Shown in pieces: positions 48,573-58,582 of a DNA stretch of 64,000 nt. The notes under the pieces are model-generated. The model ran no database searches, was not told the DNA's origin, and saw nothing but the letters and a program-made list of their open reading frames with translations. This DNA comes from Pasteurella canis. GTDB taxonomy: Bacteria; Pseudomonadota; Gammaproteobacteria; Enterobacterales; Pasteurellaceae. Each line of letters opens with the position of its first letter. The first letter of the stretch is position 1. The DNA lies in the NCBI RefSeq assembly GCF_900454865.1, contig NZ_UGTV01000015.1:1302001-1366000 (forward strand), in the 5' to 3' direction. A program made the position numbers and the translations under genes.

Positions 48573-50450
48573 CTATTCTTCGGTCTGTTTAAAGAATTGC
48601 TCATTCACTTCAATTTTTGCTTTAGCACGTAAGGCTTGTAACAGTTTATTCTGTAATTCAACTTGGCGAGCTTGAGCAATTTGTTGTGTAAAAATCTCAC
48701 TTTCAGATGCAGTTAAAGCTCCCTGTTCAATCGCACTTAATTTAACTAATACAATATTACCATTACTTGTCTTTGCTGCGGTATAACTTGGTTTATCAGC
48801 ATCAAGATGCATTGAGAAAATAACATTATTCAACGCAGGATCGCGATTATCCGCAAATACCCATTTTTCTTCATCTGCAAAATCAATACCTGATGGCAAT
48901 GCTGCATTAGGATTAGCAGATAAGGCTTCTGCTGCTTTAGTTGCCTCAGCCAATACAAGTTCTTCTGCTTTCTGACGGGTTAAATAAGCTGTAATATCCG
49001 CTTTTGCGTCTTCTAATGTTCTAGTTCCTTCTGCTTTATGCTCTAGCACTCGCACTACTACAGCATGTTGTTCTCCCACATTCATCGGTTCAGAATTTAC
49101 GCCACCTTGAGAAATATCTGAGTGGAAAACCGCAGCTACTACATTTGGATAATTTAATTCAGCTGGCACATCATTTGCTGAGAAATAATCAGTTTGCTGA
49201 ATTTTTAAACCAGCTACTTCAGCCGCTTTTTCTAATCCTTCTGGATGCTCAAACGCTTTTTCAGCAATCTGCTTTTCAATTGAGAAATACTGATTATTGA
49301 CTAAATTTTGACGAATTTGATCTGCTATTTGTGTTTTTACGACCTCTAATGGTAAAGCAGAGGCATCTTTACGCTCAGTTACTAAGATAATGTGATAGTT
49401 ATTATCAACTTTTACTGGTTGACTATATTGACCAACTGCGAGCGCATTCGCTGCATCTTCGAAAGCTTTCGGGAAAGTCCCCGCACTTGCCCAGCTTAGG
49501 TCACCACCATTTTGTGCTGAAATCTTATCTAAAGAGCGTGCACCAGCTAAACCTGCAAAATTTGCACCATCTTGTAACTCTTTATAAATTGCTTGGGCTT
49601 CTTCCTCAGTTGCAACTTGAATATGAGATAAACGCTGTTGCCCTTGTGATACATAAAGTGCTTTATTATCTTGATAATATTGTGCAATCTCTACATCAGA
49701 AACATGAATATTTTTCTCAACATCAGCTCTCGTTAATGTAATATACTGTACTTTCGCTAATTCAGGTACTAAAAAGGCGCTTTTATTAGCTTCATAATAA
49801 GCTTTAATTTCATCTTCAGATACGGTTTGCTTCGCCATTGCATCTTCTACTGAAAATGAAGCTAAACGTACTTTCCGTGCTTGAAAAAACAATTCTGTCA
49901 ATTGTGCTTGTTGAGCAGGTACGATAAATTCACTTTCTGCTAAGCCTGTTTGCAATTGCTCTAATCGTAATGCTTCGCGTACAATATTGGCATACGCATC
50001 AGGCGTAAGCCCATTCAATTGCAGCATTCTTTGATATAAATTATTATCAAACTTACCATCTGTTTGGAAAATTTGACTAGTTACTATTTGTTGTTTTATA
50101 CGCTCATCACTAATCCCAATCTTCAACTCATCAGCATATTGACGCAATAATTCTTGGTTAATTAAATTATTTAATACACTTTCTCTTAAGCCAGTAATAA
50201 ACTCTGGTGAACCTGACAAGGCTGCAAATTGTGCACCAAGTTGTTGTCTTAAACGCTCTGATTCAGATTCATAACGTTGATAAAAAGTTTGCTGTGAGAT
50301 TTCTTCACCATTTACTTTTACTGCAGATGTATCTACACGAGTAAAGACATAACCAGTAATACCACTTAACACGAAAGCGACCGCAATGATACCCAATAGT
50401 AGCTTTGATACCCAACTGCTTGTCATATTGTGAAGTTTTTCAATTAACAT
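48573..50450 (-). CDS. ppiD: periplasmic chaperone PpiD
   Basis: A membrane-anchored SurA-like folding factor near the Sec translocon. The 625 residues begin with a cytoplasmic tail and one transmembrane helix (about 17-34, LLGIIAVAFVLSGITGYVF), followed by a SurA-N-like domain (about 40-200), a parvulin domain (about 265-360, SHIQVATEEEAQAIYKELQDG) and a large C-terminal domain. Parvulin domains of PpiD are often inactive. Its E. coli partner YfgM is encoded at 14578. It lies downstream of lon; the hupB gene usual between them in E. coli is absent. Confidence 0.93.
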   Translation of the reverse strand: MLIEKLHNMTSSWVSKLLLGIIAVAFVLSGITGYVFTRVDTSAVKVNGEEISQQTFYQRYESESERLRQQLGAQFAALSGSPEFITGLRESVLNNLINQELLRQYADELKIGISDERIKQQIVTSQIFQTDGKFDNNLYQRMLQLNGLTPDAYANIVREALRLEQLQTGLAESEFIVPAQQAQLTELFFQARKVRLASFSVEDAMAKQTVSEDEIKAYYEANKSAFLVPELAKVQYITLTRADVEKNIHVSDVEIAQYYQDNKALYVSQGQQRLSHIQVATEEEAQAIYKELQDGANFAGLAGARSLDKISAQNGGDLSWASAGTFPKAFEDAANALAVGQYSQPVKVDNNYHIILVTERKDASALPLEVVKTQIADQIRQNLVNNQYFSIEKQIAEKAFEHPEGLEKAAEVAGLKIQQTDYFSANDVPAELNYPNVVAAVFHSDISQGGVNSEPMNVGEQHAVVVRVLEHKAEGTRTLEDAKADITAYLTRQKAEELVLAEATKAAEALSANPNAALPSGIDFADEEKWVFADNRDPALNNVIFSMHLDADKPSYTAAKTSNGNIVLVKLSAIEQGALTASESEIFTQQIAQARQVELQNKLLQALRAKAKIEVNEQFFKQTEE

Positions 50451-50536
50451 TGTTGTTATCCTATAAATATTATTTTAATCAACCGAAAATGCCTACGATT
50501 ATAATAGAAAGTCCCTCTATTGGCACGAGCAAAATA

Positions 50537-50571
50537 AAATTAAGCCAAATCATAACAATTTGGCTTAATTT
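50537..50571 (-). terminator. terminator of lon
   Basis: A 14-bp perfect stem (50537-50550 with 50558-50571, core AAGCCAAAT) lies 14 bases after the lon stop and is followed on the minus strand by TTATTTTG. Confidence 0.9.
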
Positions 50572-50584
50572 AACAAAGTATCAA

Positions 50585-52996
50585 TTAATTGACCGCACTT
50601 TTACGGGAAGTTGAACGGCTTTTACGAACTGCCTTAGCTGCTGTCACAGGTGAGAGCTTGACAAACTCCACTCCCGTTGGTGCATTTTCTAATGCAATAG
50701 TTAAAACTTCATCAATACTTTCTACGGCATGAATCGTTAAATTATTTTTGGCATTATCAGGAATATCCTCTAGATCTTTTACATTATCTTTCGGAATAAT
50801 CACGGTCTTAATACCGCCACGATGTGCCGCCAATAATTTTTCCTTCAAGCCTCCTATTGGTAATACTTTTCCGCGCAACGTAATTTCGCCCGTCATCGCC
50901 ACATCCGCTTTCACTGGGTTCCCTGTTAAACAAGATACCAAGGCTGTACACATTGCAATACCTGCACTTGGCCCATCTTTCGGTGTTGCACCTTCTGGCA
51001 CATGAATATGGATATCTCGTTTTTCATGGAAGTCCGAAGCAATACCTAATTTTTCTGCTCTTGCACGGACAACTGTCATAGCAGCTTGAATTGATTCTTT
51101 CATCACATCACCTAATGAACCAGTATAAGTGAGCTTTCCTTTACCCAATACTGATGCAGTTTCAATAGTCAACAAATCACCACCAACTTCTGTCCAAGCT
51201 AATCCAGTCACTTCCCCAACACGATTTTGTGTATCTGCGCGACCAAACTCAAAGCGTTTCACCCCTAAAAACTCAGATAAATTCACCGCACTTACTTTGA
51301 TTGATTTTAACTTCTTATCCAGTAATAAGTTTTTTACTGCTTTACGGCAGATCTTTGAAATTTCTCGTTCTAGACTACGTACACCAGCTTCACGTGTGTA
51401 ATAACGAATAATATCAAGAATGGCACTTTCTTCAATTTCAAGCTCACCCGTTTTTAAACCATTACGTTCCATTTGCTTCGCGAGTAAATGACGCGTTGCA
51501 ATATTCAGTTTTTCATCTTCGGTATAACCAGAAAGACGAATAACTTCCATACGATCCAATAATGGTGCTGGAATACGCATTGAATTCGATGTAGCAACAA
51601 ACATTACATCAGATAAATCATAATCTACTTCTAAATAATGATCATTAAATGTGGTATTTTGTTCAGGATCAAGTACTTCTAATAAGGCAGATGCAGGATC
51701 ACCTCGCATATCAGAACTCATCTTATCAATTTCGTCTAGCAAGAATAATGGGTTTTTTACGCCCACCTTTGCCATCTTTTGAATCAATTTACCTGGCAAC
51801 GCACCGATATAGGTTTTACGGTGACCTCTAATCTCAGCCTCATCACGCACACCTCCTAATGCCATACGTACATATTTACGTCCCGTTGCTTGTGCAATAG
51901 ATTGCCCCAGTGAGGTTTTCCCTACACCTGGTGGTCCTACTAAACACAAAATAGGTCCTTTGATTTGATTTAAACGTGTTTGTACTGCAAGATATTCTAA
52001 AATACGCTCTTTGACACGCTCTAAACCATAATGATCGGCATCTAACACTTGTTGCGCTTTCGCAAGATCTTTTTTCACTTTTGTACGCTTATTCCAAGGC
52101 ACTTGTACCATCCAATCAATATAGCTACGTACAACAGTTGCCTCAGCAGACATTGGTGACATCATTTTCAATTTCTGTAATTCAGCTTCTGCTTTTTCTT
52201 TTGCTTCAGCTGGCATCTTAGCGTCTTCAATTTTTTGACGGAGTTGCTCAATTTCATCCACGCTATCCGTTTCACCTAGCTCTTTTTGAATCGCTTTAAT
52301 TTGCTCATTCAAATAGTAATCGCGCTGTGTTTTTTCCATTTGCTCTTTTACACGGCCACGGATACGTTTCTCTACTTGCAGTAAATCCGTTTCAGACTCC
52401 ATTAAACCGAGCAAATATTCAAAACGAGCAACGACATTTGGAATTTCCAATACTTTTTGTTTATGTTTTACTGCAACAGGCATATGCGCAGCTAAAGTGT
52501 CGCTTAAACGATCAAACTCCTCAATTCGTTCTAATGCGGAATGGACATCTGGCTGTACTTTTTTATTTAATTTTGCATATTTTTCAAACTCAGCCAGTGT
52601 GGCATTCTTAACAACAGACAATTCTTTCTCATCACCAAATTCAGTGTCGATCAATGTAATTTCTGCGGAGAAAAATTCACCATCATCTTCTAAATGGTTA
52701 ATAGTCGCTCGTTGTTGACCTTCAACTAATACTTTTACCGTGCCATCTGGTAATTTAAGTAGCTGAATAATATTGGCAACTGTACCAACTTTATATACAT
52801 CATCAACCGTTGGCTCCTCTAAATCAGCTTGCTTTTGCGAAACTAATAGCAATTGTTTTCCAGTTTCCATTGCCTCATCAAGGCTACGAATTGATTTTGC
52901 TCTACCGACAAATAATGGCATCACCATATAAGGAAAGACGACCACATCACGTAATGGTAATACTGGAATGGTTTGTTTCTGTTTTTTGACGCTCAT
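50585..52996 (-). CDS. lon: ATP-dependent protease Lon
   Basis: A hexameric cytoplasmic protease that degrades misfolded and regulatory proteins. Its 803 residues have the N-terminal substrate domain (1-300), Walker [10 protein letters not shown] near 355, the arginine-finger region, and the C-terminal serine protease with the Ser677/Lys720 dyad ([20 protein letters not shown]). The tail ([16 protein letters not shown]) is more basic than in E. coli. It is downstream of clpX but separated from it by an uptake-signal hairpin, so it is expected to have its own promoter; a possible heat-shock promoter is noted upstream. Uptake signals lie at 50592 and 51285. Confidence 0.98.
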   Translation of the reverse strand: MSVKKQKQTIPVLPLRDVVVFPYMVMPLFVGRAKSIRSLDEAMETGKQLLLVSQKQADLEEPTVDDVYKVGTVANIIQLLKLPDGTVKVLVEGQQRATINHLEDDGEFFSAEITLIDTEFGDEKELSVVKNATLAEFEKYAKLNKKVQPDVHSALERIEEFDRLSDTLAAHMPVAVKHKQKVLEIPNVVARFEYLLGLMESETDLLQVEKRIRGRVKEQMEKTQRDYYLNEQIKAIQKELGETDSVDEIEQLRQKIEDAKMPAEAKEKAEAELQKLKMMSPMSAEATVVRSYIDWMVQVPWNKRTKVKKDLAKAQQVLDADHYGLERVKERILEYLAVQTRLNQIKGPILCLVGPPGVGKTSLGQSIAQATGRKYVRMALGGVRDEAEIRGHRKTYIGALPGKLIQKMAKVGVKNPLFLLDEIDKMSSDMRGDPASALLEVLDPEQNTTFNDHYLEVDYDLSDVMFVATSNSMRIPAPLLDRMEVIRLSGYTEDEKLNIATRHLLAKQMERNGLKTGELEIEESAILDIIRYYTREAGVRSLEREISKICRKAVKNLLLDKKLKSIKVSAVNLSEFLGVKRFEFGRADTQNRVGEVTGLAWTEVGGDLLTIETASVLGKGKLTYTGSLGDVMKESIQAAMTVVRARAEKLGIASDFHEKRDIHIHVPEGATPKDGPSAGIAMCTALVSCLTGNPVKADVAMTGEITLRGKVLPIGGLKEKLLAAHRGGIKTVIIPKDNVKDLEDIPDNAKNNLTIHAVESIDEVLTIALENAPTGVEFVKLSPVTAAKAVRKSRSTSRKSAVN

Positions 52997-53035
52997 TCCG
53001 AACTCTCTTAGTTAAATTAGAACATTTTGCCTAAT

Positions 53036-53061
53036 ATGAGGGTAATTTTGAATAAATCAAG
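53036..53061 (-). promoter_or_regulatory. possible heat-shock (sigma-32) promoter of lon
   Basis: On the minus strand CTTGATT (53061-53055) is followed after 12 bases by CCCTCAT (53042-53036), about 40 bases before the lon ATG. The sigma-32 consensus is CTTGAAA-N13-15-CCCCATNT, so both boxes are imperfect and the spacer is one base short. lon is a sigma-32 gene in E. coli. Confidence 0.4.
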
Positions 53062-53073
53062 TAAATAAACAAA

Positions 53074-53098
53074 AAGTGCGGTGAGATTAACCGCACTT
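53074..53098 (-). terminator. terminator of clpX from an inverted uptake-signal pair
   Basis: AAGTGCGGT (53074-53082) and ACCGCACTT (53090-53098) face each other with a 7-base loop; A-runs and T-runs extend the stem. On the minus strand TTTTTGTTTATTT follows. It separates clpX from lon. Confidence 0.85.
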
Positions 53099-53114
53099 TT
53101 ATTTGATTGAATAC

Positions 53115-54350
53115 TTATTTTTTATATTTTAACGTTGGCGGTTGTTTGTCAGTAATAGTCGTTTCTTCTACGATCACTTTATTTAGATTTTCTAAAGAAG
53201 GTAAGTCATACATAGTATCTAACAAAATCGCCTCAACAATAGAGCGAAGTCCCCTAGCACCTGTTTTACGCTCCAAGGCCTTCTTCGCCATCGCAGTCAA
53301 TGCCTGTGGCGTAAACTCTAGTTCTACATCTTCTAAACCAAATAATGCTTGATACTGTTTGATAAGTGCATTCTTCGGTTCAGTCAAAATTTTCACTAAC
53401 GCTTCTTCATCCAATTCAGCAAGTGGTGCGACTACTGGTAAACGACCAATAAACTCAGGAATTAAACCAAATTTCATCAAATCATCTGGTTCCACTTGTT
53501 CAAATAATTGACTTAATGTAGCTTTATCTTGTTTGCCTTTAACTTCTGCACTGAACCCAATCCCTGAGCCAACATGCACCCGTTTTTCAATGACCTTATC
53601 TAACCCTGCAAATGCACCACCACAAATAAATAAAATTTTTGATGTATCTACATGCAACATTTCTTGCTGTGGATGTTTACGCCCACCTTGTGGTGGAATG
53701 GATGCGACTGTACCTTCTATTAATTTCAATAAAGCTTGCTGTACGCCTTCACCCGATACATCGCGTGTAATTGAAGGATTTTCTGACTTACGTGTAATTT
53801 TATCAATCTCATCAATATAAATAATCCCTTGCTCTGCACGCGCTACATCATAATCACAGCTTTGTACCAATTTTTGTAATACATTTTCCACATCTTCACC
53901 CACATAACCAGCCTCTGTTAATGTGGTTGCATCCGCCATAGCAAAAGGTACATTTAACATACGCGCCATGGTTTCTGCCAATAAAGTTTTACCGCTACCT
54001 GTCGGTCCAATCAATAAAATATTACTTTTACCAAGTTCTACATCGGTTATTTTTTTATCCGAGCGTAAACGTTTATAGTGATTATATACTGCTACCGCTA
54101 GTACTTTCTTAGCGTAATCTTGGCCAATCACATAATCGTCTAAATGTGCACGAATCTCATGTGGCGTAGGTAATTTTTGCTGTTCAAATTCTTCTGGATT
54201 TGCTTCTTCTGTTTCATCTGATAACAACATATGATGGCACAATTCAATGCACTCATTACAAATATAACCCGATGTGCCCGCAATCAATTTACTGACTTCT
54301 TTTTGCTCTTTACCGCAAAAAGAACAATGTAATTCAGTGTCTTTTTCCAT
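53115..54350 (-). CDS. clpX: ClpXP protease ATPase subunit ClpX
   Basis: A AAA+ unfoldase that feeds ClpP. The 411 residues have the N-terminal zinc-binding domain with four cysteines (CSFCGK and YICNEC), Walker A GPTGSGKT near 118-125, Walker B IIYIDEID, the pore loop GYVGEDV and the IGF-type ClpP-binding loop ([10 protein letters not shown] region nearby). It starts 16 bases after clpP, so the two are co-transcribed. Confidence 0.98.
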   Translation of the reverse strand: MEKDTELHCSFCGKEQKEVSKLIAGTSGYICNECIELCHHMLLSDETEEANPEEFEQQKLPTPHEIRAHLDDYVIGQDYAKKVLAVAVYNHYKRLRSDKKITDVELGKSNILLIGPTGSGKTLLAETMARMLNVPFAMADATTLTEAGYVGEDVENVLQKLVQSCDYDVARAEQGIIYIDEIDKITRKSENPSITRDVSGEGVQQALLKLIEGTVASIPPQGGRKHPQQEMLHVDTSKILFICGGAFAGLDKVIEKRVHVGSGIGFSAEVKGKQDKATLSQLFEQVEPDDLMKFGLIPEFIGRLPVVAPLAELDEEALVKILTEPKNALIKQYQALFGLEDVELEFTPQALTAMAKKALERKTGARGLRSIVEAILLDTMYDLPSLENLNKVIVEETTITDKQPPTLKYKK

Positions 54351-54366
54351 TTTTTATCCTAAATTC

Positions 54367-54948
54367 TTATCGTTTTTCTAACACTTCATCAACCAAACCA
54401 TATAATTTTGCTTCTTCTGCAGACATAAAATTATCTCGATCAGTATCACGTTCAATACGTTCAATACTTTGACCTGTATGAAATGCCAAACGCTCATTCA
54501 AAGTATGTTTGATTTTTAAAATCTCTTGAGCATGAATTTGAATATCTGATGCTTGGCCACGGAAACCGCCTAGAGGCTGATGAATCATGACTCGCGCATT
54601 AGGTAAGGCAACACGTTTACCTGCCGTACCACCCGCTAATAAGAATGCCCCCATTGAACAAGCTTGTCCAACACAAAGTGTACGAATATCAGGTTTAACA
54701 AATTGCATAGTATCGTAAATCGCCATCCCAGCAGTGACAGAACCGCCTGGTGAATTAATGTAAATATTGATATCTTTTTCTGGATCTTCTGATTCTAAGA
54801 ATAACAATTGAGCGACAATCAAATTAGCCATACGGTCTTCTACTTCGCCACTTAAGAAAATGACGCGTTCTTTCAATAAACGTGAATAAATATCATAAGA
54901 ACGTTCTCCTCTTGAAGTTTGCTCTACAACCATAGGAATTACACTCAT
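54367..54948 (-). CDS. clpP: ATP-dependent Clp protease proteolytic subunit
   Basis: Tetradecameric serine protease core of ClpXP. I place the start at the ATG 54946-54948 ([19 protein letters not shown]), 193 residues, with AGAGGT 4 bases upstream; a TTG five codons earlier is less likely. The catalytic triad is Ser98 (QACSMGA), His123 (MIHQPLGG) and Asp172. It lies between tig and clpX; a hairpin after tig suggests its own promoter. Confidence 0.97.
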   Translation of the reverse strand: MSVIPMVVEQTSRGERSYDIYSRLLKERVIFLSGEVEDRMANLIVAQLLFLESEDPEKDINIYINSPGGSVTAGMAIYDTMQFVKPDIRTLCVGQACSMGAFLLAGGTAGKRVALPNARVMIHQPLGGFRGQASDIQIHAQEILKIKHTLNERLAFHTGQSIERIERDTDRDNFMSAEEAKLYGLVDEVLEKR

Positions 54949-55046
54949 ATTTACCTCTTTCAATCCAATCTAATAAAATTAACACATCTAATTATTCTAC
55001 CTGAAAATTCAAATTTTTCTAACTTGAATATTTCACCATGACAAAA

Positions 55047-55083
55047 AAGTGCGGTCAAAATCATTAAAATTCTGACCGCACTT
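55047..55083 (-). terminator. terminator of tig from an inverted uptake-signal pair
   Basis: AAGTGCGGTCA (55047-55057) pairs with TGACCGCACTT (55073-55083), an 11-bp stem with a 15-base loop. On the minus strand TTTTTGTCATGG follows. It lies between tig and clpP. Confidence 0.8.
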
Positions 55084-55119
55084 AATTCATGTAAAATAAC
55101 TATTTAAAACGACAATAAA

Positions 55120-56418
55120 TTACGCTTGAGTATTCATAACTTCATCAAAAGAAGCTGCTTTTTCAGTTACTTGTGCTTTTGCAAGTACCGCATCAACAGC
55201 TTGTTCTTCTAAAACAACATTACGAATATTATTCATTAACTCTTTGTTTTTGCTGTAATATTCAATCACTTCTGCTGGCTGTTCATAAGCTGAAGCAATT
55301 TCTTCGATCATCGCTTTAGCGCGTTCTTCATCTACTTTTAATTCGTTAGATGCAATAACTTCTGCTAATAATAAACCAACTTGTACGCGACGTTTCGCTT
55401 GTTCTTCAAACAACTCACGTGGTAATTGTGCTGCTTGTTCAGTATTACCACCAAAACGTTGTGCAGCTTGACCACGTAATACCTCGATTTCTTGTTCTAC
55501 CGCAGCAGCTGGCACTTCAAGTGTATTCTGTTCTAATAAACCATCAATGACTTGACCTTTTACTTTCGCAGTTAATGCATTTTTGAGTTCACGCTGCATG
55601 TTTTTACGAATTTCACTACGTAAATCATCAACAGTTTTCGTATTTGGACCAAATTTTGCAACAAACTCATCGGTAAGTTCTGGTAACACCATCACCTCAA
55701 CTTTTTTCAAGTTGATCGCGAATTTAGCCGCCTTACCTTTTAAGTTCTCTGCATGGTATTCTTCTGGGAAAGTCACATTAATATCGAACTGCTCACCCGC
55801 TTTACGACCAACGATACCGTCTTCAAAGCCAGGGATCATACGACCTTGTCCCATGAATAAAGTGAAGTCTTCTGCTTTACCACCTTCAAACTCTTCACCA
55901 TCAACAGAACCAACGAAATCGATCACAACACGATCTTCCGCATTAGCTACTTCTGTGCTTTCTGCCCAAGTTGCTTGTTGTTTACGTAATACTTCGATCA
56001 TTTTCTCGATATCTGCATCTGTAATTTCAACAACAGGTTTTTCAACTTTGATTTGCTCTAAACCTTTTAATTCTACTTCTGGATATACTTCGAAAGTCGC
56101 AGTGAAAACTAAGTCTTTACCTGTCTCAAATTGTTCTACTGCAAAAGATGGGCGACCTGCAAGATTCACTTTTTGCTCAATCATGACATTGAAAAAGTTG
56201 TTTTGTAATAATTCGCCTAATACATCATGACGGACAGATGGTCCAAAACGTTTTTCAATAATGTGTGGTGGTACTTTACCTTTACGGAAACCATCAACAC
56301 GCGCAGTTTTAGCAACACGTTTTAATTCTTCACGTACTGCGCCTTCAACAGTGTCAGATGGAACGGTGATTTGAACACGACGCTCAAGACCTTGAGTTGT
56401 TTCAATAGTAAATGACAT
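55120..56418 (-). CDS. tig: trigger factor
   Basis: Ribosome-bound chaperone with peptidyl-prolyl isomerase activity. Its 432 residues match E. coli length. The ribosome-docking loop [17 protein letters not shown] is at about 43-59, the FKBP-type domain at about 155-240 ([32 protein letters not shown]) and the helical C-terminal arms follow. It is the first gene of the tig-clpP-clpX-lon-ppiD series. Confidence 0.98.
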   Translation of the reverse strand: MSFTIETTQGLERRVQITVPSDTVEGAVREELKRVAKTARVDGFRKGKVPPHIIEKRFGPSVRHDVLGELLQNNFFNVMIEQKVNLAGRPSFAVEQFETGKDLVFTATFEVYPEVELKGLEQIKVEKPVVEITDADIEKMIEVLRKQQATWAESTEVANAEDRVVIDFVGSVDGEEFEGGKAEDFTLFMGQGRMIPGFEDGIVGRKAGEQFDINVTFPEEYHAENLKGKAAKFAINLKKVEVMVLPELTDEFVAKFGPNTKTVDDLRSEIRKNMQRELKNALTAKVKGQVIDGLLEQNTLEVPAAAVEQEIEVLRGQAAQRFGGNTEQAAQLPRELFEEQAKRRVQVGLLLAEVIASNELKVDEERAKAMIEEIASAYEQPAEVIEYYSKNKELMNNIRNVVLEEQAVDAVLAKAQVTEKAASFDEVMNTQA

Positions 56419-56580
56419 TATATTACCTCAAAATGAATTTGCACTCGGCGAACGCACACACCGAACACGTTAGTAAAAATTAAAGTTAAAAATAACCGAC
56501 GAATTATAGCGAGATAAAACACATCAGTCGAGAAAATGCCAAACAAAAACGCATATTTGTACATTTTTTATACCAAAGCA

Positions 56581-56612
56581 AGAAAGGAAAGCGTTTTGGC
56601 GCTTTCCTTTCT
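56581..56612 (-). terminator. terminator of kbp
   Basis: A 13-bp perfect stem (AGAAAGGAAAGCG 56581-56593 with CGCTTTCCTTTCT 56600-56612), 18 bases after the kbp stop. T-rich sequence follows on the minus strand after a short interval. Confidence 0.8.
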
Positions 56613-56629
56613 TATGTTTTATACGTTAA

Positions 56630-57073
56630 TTACAAGGCTTTTGGTAAGCGGATTTTTTGTCCTGGGAAAATTTTATCCGCATCTTTGATGACCTCTTTGT
56701 TTGCTTCGACAATCGCTGTGTATTTTGTACCATTACCATAAGTTTTTTCCGCGATTTTCCACAAGGTATCACCTTTTTGGATGACATAAAACTCCTCTTC
56801 ACTCGCTAAACTTTCACCATTTTTGATCGTGACATTATCAACTTTCACCTCAGTAATACCAGCAACATTACCCGCCATCAATATGACTTTTTCTAGTGCA
56901 CTCGCAGACTCTGCCGTACCTTCAATAATCGCAACACCATCTTCAACTTTTACCACAACATCTTCAATACCAGGGTTGTCCTCTTTAATATGTTGAACAA
57001 CTGCATCTGCTGCATCTTCTTTTTTTGAGAAAAGTTTACGACCAATCTCACCGACAAAATCAAATAATCCCAT
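56630..57073 (-). CDS. kbp: BON-LysM protein, potassium-binding protein Kbp-like
   Basis: A 147-residue soluble protein without signal peptide, with a BON domain (about 22-90, VVVKVEDGVAIIEGTAES) and a C-terminal LysM domain (about 96-145, YVIQKGDTLWKIAEKTYG..KIFPGQKIRLP). E. coli Kbp (YgaU) has this architecture and length and is a cytoplasmic K+ sensor. LysM usually binds glycans, but the lack of a signal argues against a wall role here. It is divergent from ypfJ. Confidence 0.88.
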   Translation of the reverse strand: MGLFDFVGEIGRKLFSKKEDAADAVVQHIKEDNPGIEDVVVKVEDGVAIIEGTAESASALEKVILMAGNVAGITEVKVDNVTIKNGESLASEEEFYVIQKGDTLWKIAEKTYGNGTKYTAIVEANKEVIKDADKIFPGQKIRLPKAL

Positions 57074-57247
57074 GTTAAATTCCTCATTGTTATTAAATAC
57101 TCGTTAACCACCTTAACTAAATAACTTGATGAAGTCCATTGTTACGCAAAATATTTACACTACTTGAAAATTCTTTCTTAAATTTGACCGCACTTTAAGC
57201 AATTTGCGCTAGAATGCTAGTTTTTAATTTCATAAAAGGGCATTAGT

Positions 57248-58078
57248 ATGCGTTGGCGTGGCCGTAGAGAAAGTTCGAATGTAGAAGATAGACGTTCGCA
57301 AAATCACTATCGTAGTGGTGGCAAAAAATCAGGTATTTTAGGCTTAATCATTCTTCTGATTGGTGCTTATTATGGTATTGACTTATCAGGCTTAGTCAGT
57401 ACACCAGATCTCGGCTTGCAACAATCTTCTTCGCTTAACTCACAGGAAAAACAAGAGCTAAATAGCTTATCTCGTGTAGTATTGGCTGACACAGAAACTG
57501 TGTGGGGAAACTACTTTTCTCAAAACAGTCAACGCTATCAAATGCCTACTATGGTGCTATATCGCGGTGTAACACACACTGCGTGTGGGACAGGACAATC
57601 TGCGATGGGTCCCTTTTACTGCCCAAATGATAATAAAATCTATCTTGATTTATCCTTTTATACTGATATGAAACACAAGCTTGGTGCAGGTGGCGAAGCT
57701 GCTTTTGCTTATGTAATTGCTCATGAGGTCGGGCACCATATTCAAAATCAGTTAGGCATTCTTTCACAAGTCAATCGCCTACGTCAACAAACTAACCAAA
57801 ACGAAGCAAACCGCTTATCCATTAAATTAGAATTACAAGCAGACTGCTTTGCTGGTGTATGGGCTCACCAAGCAACCAAAACAGGCTTATTTGAAAGTGG
57901 TGACATTGAAAAAGCATTTAATGCAGCTGAAGCCGTAGGTGATGATCGTTTACAAAAACGTAGTCAAGGTTATGTTGTGCCTGATAGTTTTACGCATGGC
58001 ACATCAGCACAACGTTTACAATGGTTTAAACGTGGTTTAAATACGGGTGATCCGAGCCAATGTAACACTTTCCAATAA
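57248..58078 (+). CDS. ypfJ: YpfJ-family neutral zinc metallopeptidase
   Basis: A 276-residue inner-membrane protein of the putative neutral zinc metallopeptidase family. A basic cytoplasmic N-terminus (MRWRGRRESSNVEDRR) is followed by one transmembrane segment (about 29-44) and a periplasmic protease-like domain with the zinc motif HEVGHH (His159, Glu160, His163). The conserved ADCFAGVWA block supplies the likely third ligand region. Physiological substrates are not known in the family. It has an uptake signal upstream (57187-57195) and its own terminator downstream. Confidence 0.85.
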   Translation: MRWRGRRESSNVEDRRSQNHYRSGGKKSGILGLIILLIGAYYGIDLSGLVSTPDLGLQQSSSLNSQEKQELNSLSRVVLADTETVWGNYFSQNSQRYQMPTMVLYRGVTHTACGTGQSAMGPFYCPNDNKIYLDLSFYTDMKHKLGAGGEAAFAYVIAHEVGHHIQNQLGILSQVNRLRQQTNQNEANRLSIKLELQADCFAGVWAHQATKTGLFESGDIEKAFNAAEAVGDDRLQKRSQGYVVPDSFTHGTSAQRLQWFKRGLNTGDPSQCNTFQ

Positions 58079-58108
58079 TATTGATTCATAGTTATCATCA
58101 TTTAAAAC

Positions 58109-58144
58109 GCGATCAAAAAATATAAAATAGTGATCGCTTTTTTT
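58109..58144 (+). terminator. terminator of ypfJ
   Basis: GCGATCA (58109-58115) pairs with TGATCGC (58131-58137), followed by TTTTTTT, 30 bases after the ypfJ stop. Confidence 0.85.
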
Positions 58145-58328
58145 GTGAGTTTTTTGTAACTATAAAAACAAATATTTTGTATATTATCTAAGTAAACAGT
58201 TAGAACAAAACCGACCTTAACCCCAATAAAAAAGCATTTAAACCCAATAAAACAATATAAATCAGCATTTAAAACTAATTAAATTATAAAAAACACACCA
58301 AAAAACAAATTAAATACTAAAATTTTAT

Positions 58329-58356
58329 TTGACAGCCTGCTTTTTATCAGTAAGAT
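58329..58356 (+). promoter_or_regulatory. sigma-70 promoter of leuL-leuABCD
   Basis: A perfect TTGACA (58329-58334), a 16-base spacer and TAAGAT (58351-58356, 4 of 6 matches to TATAAT). Transcription would begin near 58363, about 29 bases before the leader-peptide ATG. Confidence 0.7.
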
Positions 58357-58391
58357 GAAGATTATCAAGTTTCCAATAATAGTTTGATTTT

Positions 58392-58469
58392 ATGTGTAAC
58401 ATTATTTCTTTATCTCTCAGCCTCCTGCTCTCACACTCGTTGTGCGGCTCAGTTGTGGATAAAAAATAG
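58392..58469 (+). CDS. leuL: leu operon leader peptide
   Basis: A 25-codon reading frame that encodes MCNIISLSLSLLLSHSLCG and then SVVDKK. Six of 25 residues are leucine, three consecutive (CTC CTG CTC). Several codons are ones that read slowly when charged Leu-tRNA is scarce. It lies directly upstream of a terminator hairpin and of leuA, the arrangement known for leucine attenuation in enteric bacteria. Ribosome stalling at the Leu codons should favour pairing of TGCGG (58443-58447, inside the peptide gene) with CCGCA (58496-58500), which would destroy the terminator stem. I see no strong ribosome-binding site. Confidence 0.85.
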   Translation: MCNIISLSLSLLLSHSLCGSVVDKK

Positions 58470-58493
58470 TGAATAAAAAATCCAATAAATTTG

Positions 58494-58520
58494 ACCCGCA
58501 TTAAACAAGCGGGTTTTTTT
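58494..58520 (+). terminator. leu operon attenuator
   Basis: ACCCGC (58494-58499) pairs with GCGGGT (58509-58514) and TTTTTTT follows. It is 25 bases after the leuL stop and 63 bases before leuA. It works as a conditional terminator if the model with leuL is right. Confidence 0.85.
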
Positions 58521-58582
58521 ATTGAAATTTTCTAAAAACACACCGCACTTTAGTCAAAAAAAATAAAAGCAAGGACAACAAT

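Larger units (their letters stand above)
58079..58391. other. intergenic region with ypfJ terminator and leu promoter
   Basis: About 310 bases without a gene before leuL. It holds the ypfJ terminator (58109-58144), a very AT-rich stretch with the 9-mer GCATTTAAA twice (near 58232 and 58265), and the leu promoter at 58329-58356. The AT-rich stretch would suit a nucleoid-protein or Lrp site, but I see no clear binding motif. Confidence 0.5.
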
